From Cadophora sp. MPI-SDFR-AT-0126 (Eukaryota; Ascomycota; Leotiomycetes; Helotiales; Ploettnerulaceae), in assembly GCA_020747065.1 (NCBI GenBank), contig JAGMVK010000002.1, positions 3,348,001-3,412,000 of the forward strand: a DNA stretch of 64,000 nucleotides, in the 5' to 3' direction. A program made the position numbers and the translations under genes. This document shows, in pieces, positions 1 to 10,775 of the stretch. The notes under the pieces are model-generated. The model was not told the origin of the DNA. It worked only from the letters and a program-made list of their open reading frames with translations, and made no database searches. Numbering within the stretch: the stretch's first letter is position 1; each line of letters begins with the position of its first letter.

Positions 1-2
1 AA

Positions 3-818
3 TGGGACAGTGACGGCCTGTTGGAGATAGACTGGAGCAATTATCTTGACAGCCCACAGCTCATAAATAAAGCTAGGCCTCTCGAACAAGCCCAGCACTA
101 TGGAATACACCTTGGAACACGATATGCATGGATCTTGACGGATAAAGAGCTGGTTGTAATCCGGATCACGAACTCTGAGGACGGCGTCGAAGCCCAAACT
201 CAAAGGCCGTCTCGCGATATCCAGCACCGTCGAGTGTTGTCGGACATCTCGACTGCGTCTACAGCATTCAGTGGCATGTCCCTCGATCATTCTGCCTATA
301 GCGGGCGAAGCGGTAGTTCTTCGGGGATGAATCCTGCTCCTCTCGAAATTGCACGGATATCATGGGCAGCAGGGAACAAGCGTGAAATGACCATCAACTT
401 GGCTCTGTTCTTTATTGCTCAACTCGCCTTTGACGACCGTTCGATTTCATCGTCATATCCTCCATTGAAGCCCTCAAAGCACACCCTATCTGGCTCCGTC
501 TCCAGCCAGACGTCGTCACGGACCAGCCAAGCCGCAGCTGCATCCAACAAATACTGGACTCCGTCAAAGGGTATCAAATGGGATGTCATAGAGGCCGACA
601 TAACTATATATATTCCTGGCGCAACAGTCGAAGAGTGTCCGAACAATGGGGTAGCAGGTTACCTCATCGACACAACGGATACAGTAGACAAGGAGATCTT
701 TTCGGGAATACTGTTGAGATTGAAGGCGGACACGAAAACATGGCAAAATGAAGGCGATGTGGCCTACAGGGTGTCAAAAACTCATAAATATCGGGAATAT
801 GTTAAGATGACGCGCTAA
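3..818 (+). CDS. Conserved fungal hypothetical protein, 5' end outside window
   Basis: The frame is open from the first bases of the window, so the N-terminus is missing; at least 271 residues are visible and the stop is at 816-818. The visible part has a GTRYAWILTDKELVVIRI segment, a low-complexity Ser/Ala-rich middle (roughly residues 70-105 and 160-185), and a hydrophobic segment around MTINLALFFIAQLAF. I recognise the general pattern (a strand-rich segment ending in LTDKELVVIR, then ITWAAG...LTVNLALW) from uncharacterised filamentous-fungal proteins that often sit next to protein-kinase-like genes, and a kinase-like gene does lie 250 bp downstream on the same strand. No catalytic motif is visible and I assign no function. 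The frame has no stops. Confidence 0.6.
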   Translation, partial: WDSDGLLEIDWSNYLDSPQLINKARPLEQAQHYGIHLGTRYAWILTDKELVVIRITNSEDGVEAQTQRPSRDIQHRRVLSDISTASTAFSGMSLDHSAYSGRSGSSSGMNPAPLEIARISWAAGNKREMTINLALFFIAQLAFDDRSISSSYPPLKPSKHTLSGSVSSQTSSRTSQAAAASNKYWTPSKGIKWDVIEADITIYIPGATVEECPNNGVAGYLIDTTDTVDKEIFSGILLRLKADTKTWQNEGDVAYRVSKTHKYREYVKMTR

Positions 819-1065
819 GCCGTAGGAATTTGGGAGGCAAAGAGACTACCAAAAATGACACGTACGGTGACGGCTAGTAGTCCTTGACTCCTTATCTATT
901 TATATACAATGGTTGATTACGTACTTAAATTGGGCCTACTTGCGAATCACTTTCTTCGTTTTCTAGTGCACGAACGTTGGTGATGCCCCACTATCAACAA
1001 GCCACAACGGACAATTACAATGCCAAGGACTGGGAGTGCACGGACGCTGGGAATTATTTAAAGTG

Positions 1066-2000
1066 ATGGGATCCCCACACAATCCTCTAGGAATCTCTGG
1101 TCCTTCAGTTCACACTGACATACGGCCATCAATGGATTTAACCGGATGCTACTCCCCGGGACATTCTCGCATCTTCGAAAAGCCATTACGGCTCTTCAAC
1201 ACGCCCTTGGCTGTTGGAGGATCGGGTCAGGTCTATATGGCAAGCTCGGAAGCTGGACAGCCATTCTTGGTCAAACTAGCAAGTACTCCTTTACCCCTAT
1301 CTTGACTTCTGACTAATCTTTTGAGAAGTACAAAGTGTACGGCAAAGATCACATGGCATGGGATCGAGCACTACTGTTAAAGAAGGGGGTACAAGTCTCC
1401 GATGCCGATCTCAATTATTGCTTTAACCCATGGCACCGAGAGAGTCGCGCTTACGAGCGCATTGATGAACGCGTCAGAGGTTCGGCACGGTCACTTTTCC
1501 CAGAGTACTATGGAACTGCAAAGCTCTTATACTCAAGCTGCCCTGAGCCATGGCGTCGGGCCAATCCTGACCATGGCGATGTGTGTATGGTTATTCTCGA
1601 GTTACTGGATCAACCACGGCCCTGTCAAGATGGGCATGATCTGCGATTAAGTGATTACTCACTGATCTTAGCCAAAAACCTCCATTCTGACTCGATGGAC
1701 CCTGAATATATCCACATTTTTATTCACCTCTGCGAAATGGTCGAAACCTTACACCACGCGGAGATTATCCATGCTGATCTAAAAGAAGACAACATTATTG
1801 GCTTTGCCATCGCAGGAAGGCCGATGCTACTCGACTTCAGTAAGTCTTGGACATACTCAGACAACATACCTTGTCTTGATCCTTTCAAGAAGAAGCCTTG
1901 GACCTTCGAAGAGCGAAGAATTGCCGAGCTTGATACCATCAAATTCACAGTACTTTCGTACGCTTTACCCCGTCTCGTCCTGTTTCAGATCGAGGGCTGA
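1066..2000 (+). CDS. Protein-kinase-like protein (possibly broken)
   Basis: An ATG at 1066 opens a frame with a glycine-rich loop (GGSGQVY) followed by a VxK-like lysine (FLVKLA). After an intron near 1283-1325 the next exon holds a catalytic-loop motif, HADLKEDNI (His-x-Asp-Leu-Lys-x-x-Asn), and a DFS in place of the usual DFG. A probable second intron, 1950-1988 (GTACTT...TTTCAG), joins to a short last exon ending at 2000. The product is about 300 residues and lacks a clear C-terminal lobe, so it belongs with small, divergent fungal kinase-like proteins, not canonical Ser/Thr kinases. One difficulty: joining 1282 to 1326 with the obvious GT-AG pair does not keep the frame. Either another splice is used or the gene carries a frameshift. 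Confidence 0.5.
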
Positions 2001-3093
2001 TTTCATAAGCAGGGAGAGTAAGAGGTCTGGTGAGAAGCAGTTCTTGAGAAATAAGTTTCCAAATGCCTCAGACTGCCAACGTTGTGCGACCTTGATGACG
2101 CAGATAACTTCTGCGTGATGTGAATAGGGCGCAAAAGTGCTCAGGGGCGATGCTAGGAATAGCTGTTTTAATAACCACTGAAAATTTTCTGTACGAAGCC
2201 AGGCCACAATAGATCATTTCATTCATGCTACTCTGACATCAAACATCGAGTAATAGTAGGCTCTTTGCCGTACAGTTGAAATAAGGAACATTAGAAGGCT
2301 AATGTCAGTCTTTCTTTCATCTTGACAAGCAACTCTTTCAGTAGCGCAACAGTGAGCGCACGCATGGCATTTTGGGGCAACAATGATAAATACGCGACGT
2401 CAGGCGGCGGCACAAGCCACAAGCGAGTTTCTAAGGAGTCATGTTGTGCCAGTGACCTGCTCAAGCGCAGCGCCGACTTCCTCTTCCCAATATCAATGGG
2501 ATGGTGCTTTAGACTCTGTAGCTGGAAAGAAACTTAGGTCTCTAAAGGTATAGAAGGTGAAGGTGCAGGATCTTCGGCTTAGCAAGATCCTGATGAACGA
2601 TGTACATCAAGGTCCAGGAGGCGATGCTGCAGGACCATCAACTTGGCAATACACCGAGATGGATGTAGACGAAGTAGCACCCACACGACGCGCCTTGCTG
2701 AATTTTTGTTCAAAGATATTCGTGGCGGTACTAGACATACTAACAGGTATGATTGGACTAAGACAAGATACAATAGGAAGACAGCTTGGTTGTATGAGGG
2801 GAAGAAAGAGGAGTACGTGACGTACGACAAGATCCCCGCATGACTCAAGTATCGAACAAGATGTTTCTCTTTGATGTTCCCTAGGCTAGAATACAAAAAT
2901 TACTTGAGACATGACACTCTCTTTCGGAACAGGGAGAAATGTTCCATCCCAGGGGCAAATAATGTCGTCTGATTAGAATACCACCAGGTAAGTCTATGAT
3001 ACCGTCAAAAATGATCTAATAGCGCTCTACCAAACGAATCGGGCCTTCATTTCAGATTTTTGAAGTCTGGCAATCATCAAGTTGTCACTGACA
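2001..3093. other. No recognisable gene
   Basis: Only short frames in all phases. A plus-strand frame at about 2643-2843 reads through charged sequence that could be an exon scrap, but it has no start, no convincing splice sites and no family I recognise. Confidence 0.5.
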
Positions 3094-5750
3094 TCAGCTT
3101 TGGAGTAGACAAGAGCGATGACTGCCACAGCAGCTACTTTGGTTGACCAAAGGGATCCGCTGCTCTGCTAGCACCCCGCGTAAGTGAATATTCTCGACAT
3201 GGTCCCACATATACGAAACGCGGCGAAACTTGCGCGTCCGTTGCTCGTATGAGAGCCGCTCGTTGCCAATACAGAATATGCATTGGGTCTTTTCGCAGAC
3301 GAGGGGAAACTTACTAGCCGGTAGGAAGGGATCGAGAGCGGGAGCAGGAGCGGGAACGGGAGATTCTTCCTTGAGAGGATCTTTGCAGGCTGGAGCCGAG
3401 CGCCGCTGGCGAGTCATGAGCTCTTGGCGCGAGGCGAGCGCGATCTGGAGGTTGATGGCAAGGACCTTTCGAGCAACAATAGATTGAGGACTAAGGTCTT
3501 TGGAGAGATCGCAAAGGATTAGCTGTAATCGTGTCCGTTCTTCGAGCTGATGTTCGATGACAGGCTCAGCTTCCTCCTCCACCACGGTCTCGTTCAGCGG
3601 CCTGTTCAATTGCCTCTTCATCATCTCGTTGTGGATGTAGAAGAAGTAATCCTTTCTGTGTTCGGCCTCGAGCTCGTCTTCCAGGCTCTTCGTCGCAGCC
3701 TTAAGCTGCTGGTCAAGTTTCTTGTGCGCCTCCCTGATCTCCTTAGGCGCTCGATTGATGAACTTGTACTCCCACTTGATCCGGGTATGTGACTCTTTGA
3801 ATTGTCGCTAAAGGACGGCAATCTCTGGATCCGCGGCGAGGAGTCGATCCATCACCTCTCGAGGGACTTCTTTTGGAGCGCCGGGGTTGCATCGAATACT
3901 CATGTGGGTGAAGGCACGGGTCAGCCCATCATCAGTGATATCGCTCTCGAGATAGGCGTCTTGCACATTGAATCTGACTGCTTAATTGTTGTATACCTCG
4001 TTGAAGACCCCCGTGAAGGGATTATGTCTCATGACTTGATCGCGTATAGCGTCTGAGGCCTTACCTAGAACAGCTGTTAGCCTCGAGAAGTTGCCTATGT
4101 GATACAGGATACATACCATCGATAGCGTTAGCACAGCCTCGGCGGAAACAGTAGCTCGTCAGTTTATCTTCAAAGCCCGCGTCTCGCCCAAGACAGTTCA
4201 GGTAGAAGGCATACTTCGAGTAGGTCAAGGGTTCGGTCTTCGGCTTCACCTAACCGTTTATAGTCCAGACCGACTTCCAAAAGACCGGCCGCTTGAGCCA
4301 TTCCGGCTTCCAATGGACCTTCATCGCCTTCACATTCTAACTCCCTAGGTCCGTGGCAAAGAAGGGCTCGGCGGATGTGTAGCCATCGACGAGGATCGCG
4401 TCATCGCGGATTGTACGGGTCAAGATATAGGAGATCGGATAGAGGATAGGGAGAGGATTCTCCCTGAAGAGGAAGGTCGTGCTGTGAGGATTGTATTAGC
4501 TAGGATCTGAGATATCTCGCGAGGGCAACGTACGGTTTAGGCTTATTGTCCACTCCTTTGTGGTTCTGCAAGTGGACCTCTATGGCAAGAAGGTCTCTCT
4601 CCCCCCGCTTCGGGTTCCGCACGATCCAGAGGCAGACGTCCTCGTTACACAGCGCTTTGTACTTCCGCTTCGCCTCCTCGAACTCGCCAGGCTCGGCGGC
4701 GTCCGAGTTCTGACGTAGAGGCTGTCCACACTCATCGAGCTCGGTCGTGTGGCGCTTGTCTGTCTCCTCGGTCATACTGACATCTGTCTCGTCGCTGCTG
4801 TAGCCGCTGTGCAAGCAGCCGTGCCCGTCCCTGTCTTCATCGGCGGCGCCGTCATCGCTCCCATCGTCCTCAGAGTCGAGGAGGATATCGTCGTCGGATC
4901 CAGGGTCGTCGCCGGCGTCGCTGTCATCGTCGCACTCGGGCTCGTCGTCGGCGTCGCTATCATCGTCGTAATCACCATGGGCCACCTTCCGAGGGTGTGC
5001 GCTCTTGTTGGTCTCTTCTCTCTCACCGAGGGGGTCTTCGCTGGCTTTGCCCTTCGATGAGTGAACAAATTCCGCTGGTTGACCACCTGTGTAGGCTTGG
5101 GACAGCATTACAGTAGCGACGTCGTGACGATCGTCCTCGGTAGGGAAGACGGATTCATCGCGGGCCCAGTGCTGGACGAGCATGAGAAGCAGGTCGTCCG
5201 GTCCGGCCATGGGCTTGGGTTTAGACGTGGTATCCAGCTCAAAGTCGACCTTGAGTGTGCCGTCGATGTACTTCAATCATGGATCAGCGTACAATACAAG
5301 AGCATTGGAGGAGGATTGCCATACCTTGACGACCTCGTGTCTATCATTCGCGTCCACGTATTCGCCATTCACTCGGCGGTAGAGCATCTTGAAATCCCGC
5401 CAGTACGTGTGGAGTCTCTTCCCCTTCTTCCGCTTCTTCCCTAGAGAGTCCGCACAGATCCAGTGGAGGAAGGACATCATCCTCCCCTTACCACAATTCT
5501 GCTTGAGAATAGCGGTACGTCAATCTCCTAAGTCACGATGGTCACAGAACCTGTCTCGAGTCAGCTCGACCTAATCAAATCACTAAGATCCAAGTCTCAC
5601 GAGCATACTTTATAAATTTCCGTCTAACGTAGTAGACACTGGCCTTGGTATTCTCGGAATCCAACGGCTGCAGGAACGGTTTATTGTCCAAACCGACTTC
5701 CATCCGCTGATAATCTTCCCCGCTCAGCATCTGCTTCTCCCTCTCCTTAA
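3094..5750 (-). pseudogene. DUF3435 tyrosine recombinase (Starship-captain family), inactivated
   Basis: Minus-strand gene with canonical introns. The N-terminal piece (about 5.58-5.75 kb, PLDSENTKASVYYVRRKF) and the TYWRDFKMLYRRV region (5.28-5.48 kb) are joined by an intron at 5324-5271 to YIDGTLKVDF. Next come the YTGGQPAEFVHSS box, a long Asp/Glu-rich insert (about 4.75-5.0 kb), an intron into TTFLFRENP, the LTSYCFRRGCANAID box (4.1-4.2 kb), another intron, then MRHNPFTGVFNEVY with the likely nucleophile Tyr. The end is a CIFC...H...H zinc-finger-like tail (3.1-3.3 kb). This order is diagnostic of fungal DUF3435 proteins. In-frame stops lie at 4337-4339, 4250-4252, 3982-3984 and 3808-3810; all are explained by CAA/CAG or TGG changed to a stop. 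The box I arginine (family YTGGRPAE) is Gln here. Captains sit at the 5' end of Starships and point inward, so any element would extend toward lower coordinates. Confidence 0.85.
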
Positions 5751-6560
5751 TATTCGATTGGCGTCGGTGCGTTTTTTGAGAACATTCTCGAGGATGTTGA
5801 ATGTGCGCGCCACTGGCACTTGGATGGCGGGAGCCATGATCCTGTACAGGCCCAAGAAGTCTCAGTGGCAGCGAGGGTGTCCGCCGCCAAGAGTGAGCCA
5901 AAGAGGAGGGAGGGAGAGGAGGGAAGAGGTTTCGAAGAGGGATGCGAGGTCGATCGAGTACAATGCTTCGGCGTCGACGTAGCCTGACGATATGATGCTC
6001 GATCGAGTTCATGAGTCGACGGTCGTGTGAAGAGTCGAGTTGCAGAGGGGCGGTGGAGATATGAATGGCGGCGAGGAGGGAATAAACTTCGAGGATGCTT
6101 CGCAGAGGAGGAGATCGTAGCAAATGTCGAGGGCAGGGAGAAGACACCGGACCTGTCGAGTGTTCAAGGTCCAAGGCCTTCGAGAGGAAGAAAGTGATCA
6201 AGATAGGTGAAGGAGGAATGAGTATAGAGCCGATTGCAGAGTGGTGGTGCAGATGTAGAGGGCGGCGAGGAGAAAATAAACTTGAAGAGTCTTTGTGAAG
6301 GAGGGAATCGCAGCCAAGGCCACGAGACTCGTCGAGAGTTCGAGAGAAGGTGAAGAGGGAATAGTGTGGAAAAGAGTGTGCAAAGGGGATGCGATGGTTG
6401 CTGGAGGTCGAGGGTGCGCGGAAACTGCGAGACTTATGTAGCCGGGAGCGGCCGCAAGGCAGAGACAGACGAGGCCTGCCATGACTGACGAGGAGGATGC
6501 CATTTCTGGCTCCTGGATTAGGACTTGGATGATTAGGATGAATGAAGTTGACAGCCAGCA
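5751..6560. repeat. GA-rich region upstream of the recombinase with diverged direct repeats
   Basis: Two diverged direct copies, spaced about 190 bp, start near 6038 and 6230; each has a GCAGAG-GGTGGAGAT-GGCGGCGAGGAG core followed by ATAAACTT. A long minus-strand frame covers the block, but it is low-complexity His/Pro/Ser/Arg sequence and only its last ~60 codons belong to the recombinase. Between 6561 and 6840 I see only AT-rich DNA. Confidence 0.45.
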
Positions 6561-6839
6561 ATTCTGGGAGGGGACGGAGTTGTCATCGCTCCACGCGAAC
6601 CGAGGCACGTGCGCTGCAGGCAGAGTTTAGAGAGCGGTCGAGGCTGCATAAAACAGCGACCAAACCAGTCGAATTCAGCGGCCCAAACCGCAGTACTCAG
6701 TCATATGGTATAATAACAAAGTATAATATATAGTTTTAATAAATAAAAATCGAACAAAGTAAATAATTAAAGCTTACTCTAAATCTAATGTCTTAATAAA
6801 AAACGAATGACTAAAACTAAAACTATAAGTAGTCCTAGT

Positions 6840-6979
6840 AAAGCAGCTATATAATGTTTTTGATTTTTTATATTTATAAAGTTATAAATTAGTGTAGAGT
6901 TTAAGATGTTTAAAGTCAAAGTACTTAAGTTATGTCTTTTCTCGGTACACAGGGTTTCTCGGCACATAGGGAGGGACGT
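6840..6979. mobile_element. Right-arm fragment of the ACGTCCCTCCC TIR family (E0)
   Basis: From GCTATATAATGTTTTTGAT onward this matches the right arms of E2 and E3, including TGTAGAGTTTAAGATG, the AAAGTAC box and the doubled terminal module ending GGGAGGGACGT, followed by TA at 6980-6981. The left part of the element is not visible in the window, so this is a truncated copy. Confidence 0.75.
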
Positions 6980-6981
6980 TA

Positions 6982-7022
6982 CCTCTTACTTTTCTCGGTT
7001 CTCGGTACGCAGGGAGGGACGT
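6982..7022. mobile_element. Second right-end stub of the same TIR family
   Basis: A further terminal module (CTTTTCTCGG...TACGCAGGGAGGGACGT) directly follows E0. It is what would remain if E0 had inserted at the TA just inside the terminal module of an older copy, the same geometry as B2 inside B1. Confidence 0.55.
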
Positions 7023-7713
7023 TCTTAACGTCCATCCCTGCGTGCCGAAAATCCCTGCGTGCCGAAAAGACTTCACGGTTTAGGGGTCTTAAATCTCCAC
7101 CACGTAAATACATAAAGATATAATCAGTTTGCTATTGTTCTTTAGCTATTTCTCTATAAGGGCTCGACTTGTAGTCAGAAAAATACCGCAGTTTAGCTAT
7201 GCTGTCGATCGCCCTGTTAAGAGCGTTAAAAGCTGCTATAACTATTACCCCCTGCTCTATTATGACTATTGACCTGTCCCCGGAATTCGGCCGTAGTATA
7301 GAGCTTCTATTGAGTTCAAATATAGATGCAAGGTTTGAAGACACAGAGCATAAGGAAACCTGCCTGCCGGATTTATCCGGACCAAAGTGAGAGGTACATA
7401 AAATGCCAAGTATCTTAATAGGCGAGGGAGGATTTATCGCTCTTATATAATATCGTATTCACAGCCACGCTAGTCGTATTTATTTTACATTATAAAGGTG
7501 TCACGTGAACAGTGGCGTCGTTCTAGAAATTTCCTTAAGTAGCCACATAGCTGCTTTCGCTCTGCCATCGGCCAATATTCATCGGCAAATTTTGAATGAC
7601 CTTCCTAATTTTACAGGGCCTCGATTCAGAACACTCAATGACCTTATTTTGACCCTACAGTAGGTACCCATTAACTTCTCTTCAACTTACTCAATGCGTA
7701 GCCGTAGGTTGCA

Positions 7714-9023
7714 TCATGGCAAGACCTTTGATCTCTTCATATTAACAGCCAAAAGCACTTGCAAAAACCCCGTAACAGCAGTGCCAAGGAACGTTACTAA
7801 TGCACTTATTCCGGCATACCACTTGAAGATACTGAGAGCCACGACTGGGAGAATACAGGCAAGAACAAACCAAAGCCGGTAACGTATGCCAAGATGATAG
7901 TCGCTAGCGTTTCGAATAGTGAGGATGTAAGTCATCAGAACCGAAAGCAGCTGCGTGAGTGTTGTCTGGATAGCGTTGAGATAGTCGGAGGCAGAGAGGT
8001 TGGATGGAGTTTGGCTAGAGAAGGAGATGGCTTGGATTATAGTGCAAGATATATAGATCGCAAGATTGATGCTCCAAATTGTGAGGTCCTCCTAGTGATG
8101 GGTCAGGTCGGTGGAGGCACAACCGTCTTTGCTGGAGTATTCACCTGTAAATAACGTCCCATCACTTGAAGTGTGGATGATCGTTCATGGTGTTCGGGCG
8201 TCTCAAGGGGCGTTGACGCAGTCGTTAAAGGGATCATTGTGGCAGCGCTATTTGCGTGATATCCTCTCCTTTTTCTCACTGGTGAATTGTTAGCATTCGA
8301 CAACGTACCAGCAGTTCGTCTCCAGGTGTGATATACTTTGCGAGGACTGTGGAGGGGCATCTTGCTGCATCTTCCATCTCTTGTAGTCTTCTTGAGCTCG
8401 AACCACCTCAAGCTCTAATTTGGTCCATCTCTGCAGGAGCCCGCTTCTCGCACAGATACCATCTACGACCTCCTTTGGTAATCTCTTTTCCGGCCGATTG
8501 TGCTCCTCGAGCACCCTCTTACTCTCGGTGAGAGCACCATTTGCCAATCTTTCAATTTCCCTTGTATGTTTATCCCATTGAGCAAAATCAGGTGCGAAAA
8601 TTTTTCCCTGTTTTTGGATATCAATCATATAATCTCGCCAGCTCTCGATAGTATCGAAATTGCGACCCCTAGCCACCAACGCACGGTCGAAATGGATGAT
8701 ATAATCAATGGCCTCTACGGACGTTGAACAGTTACTTGTCTCTGTGCTGTTCAATCTATCAATCGCCACGTACGTTTTCACCAGTGCTGGTAAGAGCGGA
8801 AAAGCTTCAAAGACGTTAAGCCGTGATCTAATAAAGCCGACTTCGTAGGAACCTTACATCGGCCTATGAAGTCTACAGAGTCTGGAAATTCTGGATTCAG
8901 TCTAAACAAGTCCCCACTTATGTACCATCTCTTGGCTTTTTCTTCTGGTCCGTGGAAGAACGCTTCGTCAAACCACTCGTTCATGGGGTCCGAAACTGGG
9001 GAAGGCTTAGGATCCGACATCAT
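7714..9023 (-). CDS. Unknown protein with a cytosolic N-terminal part and 3-4 C-terminal membrane helices (cargo of B1)
   Basis: Coding pieces on the minus strand are 9023-8850 (starts [19 protein letters not shown]), about 8840-8290 (charged, helix-rich, with [18 protein letters not shown]), about 8280-8152, and 8098-7714. The last junction is good: a GTGAAT...CCTGACCCATCACTAG intron at about 8151-8099 joins VMGRYLQ to EDLTIWSIN in frame. The last exon holds three or four hydrophobic segments (around [50 protein letters not shown]). The first two junctions are not resolved in frame by eye, so the gene may carry frameshifts. I do not recognise the family. It is the only likely gene inside B1, in the position HET/NLR genes occupy in sister elements, and is transcribed away from the right arm. 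Confidence 0.5.
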
Positions 9024-10775
9024 GAATGTGGAATTCGGGTTCGTAGCTCTAGCGATCGGAGTGTGAATAAAAGAATAGTGCGGTTGAATAACGATCCTAG
9101 AGATAAAAGTTGATTCGCTAACAAGGCTGTGTTTATGGAAAGGTATCGAAGACCTGTCGGCTCCGCAGCCATTAAGCGAACCAAAAGCATCCCCGCAAAA
9201 CGGTCGTCATCTGACTCTATTCAGCCTCCATCATATCGAGCACTCGCACGATGAATACAGTGAAAAGGTAATAGAGATATGCAGTATAACAAAATAACCA
9301 GAGAGTTTGGCGACTGGCCATTGCGGTGCTGCCCAAAAGCACCGGAGCTCCCGAGATAGTTCCCTTGTACGTTCAGCCACAGTTGATCTTTATGCCTAAG
9401 GCTCCATAAATGAAATTACAGCGTAAATATTATGGGATGTGCCGGGTTGTTTCGCACTAACCAAAATTGTTTCGAGGTACCGACCCGCGTGGCGATCTTG
9501 TATGAATCTGCACGCCACAGCAGCTATAAGGCTGATGACGATTTCCTATATAATAGTAAGGCTATAAAACTCGAATAAGACTTTTTTACAAGTATTAGGG
9601 ATAGTATCAGCTCGGTGGTGAAGCTGTGGTAAAAGAACTCTGTTACGTTATTAAAGGGGACCCTTTGTAAATCAGGCGTAAGGGCGACGATATGAACGTG
9701 ATTTTCTAGTAGAAGGGGTTTAGGTTATCCGGGAATGGCCACGGAACACAACTTACAAAAAAAATTTAAGAAATATAGAGGTATATACAATTTTTAAGAT
9801 ACTTAAAGTCAAAGTACCTAACGTAGATCCCTGCGTGCCGGAAAACCCGCCGTGCCGGAATGACTTCATGGGTTGCGGGTCTCAGATCTCCACCACATAA
9901 ATATGTAAAGTTGCAATTGGTTTGTCATTGTTCTTTAGCTATTTCTCTACAATCGTCTAGTTTTTCAGTAAGGAAATACTATGGTTCTGATTAAAATATC
10001 AATTGTCCCGTTGATGCGTTAAAAGCCCTTTCGGCTATCCCCCCTGCTTTATCATTACTATTAATCTGACTCCAAATTCCGCAACCATGGCACAAAGCTT
10101 CTATCATGGAAGAATATAGCTACAAGGTTTCAAGGCACAGAGCGATAAGGAAACTTTATGCCGGATTTATCCGGATAGAGTTGGGGGAGGTACATACTGT
10201 CTCAAGCATTATAATAAGCGAAGGAGGTGCTCATATAGTATTATATTTGTAATTACCGTAAATTAGCCGTATACTTAATACTTCATTTTATTTAATCACG
10301 TGACTTTGATTATATTCTGTTGGTTTCCACAATCAGCCACGTGGCTGCACAACTCGAAGATGCCACCACATCAATTCCATTAACATCTTGTTCTTATTGT
10401 CATTACGATTAAGTTATTCGGACATATTATGTTGCACATGGAACATTTAGGAAAGAAATAGAAGAATCGAGTATAAACCACGATAGTATGTAATTACAGC
10501 GTTCCCCTCACCTCTCTTCTGACGCAGTCAATAAAGTATACATAAGCGAGAATATAAATTAATTTATGCAGCAGCTATTTCTAAAAGTACGTTAATTGCA
10601 TTATGACCAGCTAAGTTACGTATAATGTTCAATAAAATTCAGATAACAAAAAGCTTTCGAAGAGTGACATTCGATAGTGAGATTGAAACCCGTAAAATTC
10701 TAACGTTTCAATCAAGATCAAGCTTAGAACACCCAATAATGGAGTCGAGACGTAGCAGTCACCTGCGATATTCTA

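Noticed and set aside
4749..5060. Hydrophobic Val/Ala-rich plus-strand frame resembling a membrane protein
   Set aside because: It is the complement of the Asp/Glu-rich insert of the DUF3435 gene (GAC/GAG codons read backwards as Val/Leu).
5575..6561. 328-codon minus-strand frame as a separate gene
   Set aside because: Mostly low-complexity His/Pro/Ser/Arg sequence over diverged repeats; only its last ~60 codons are the recombinase N-terminus.
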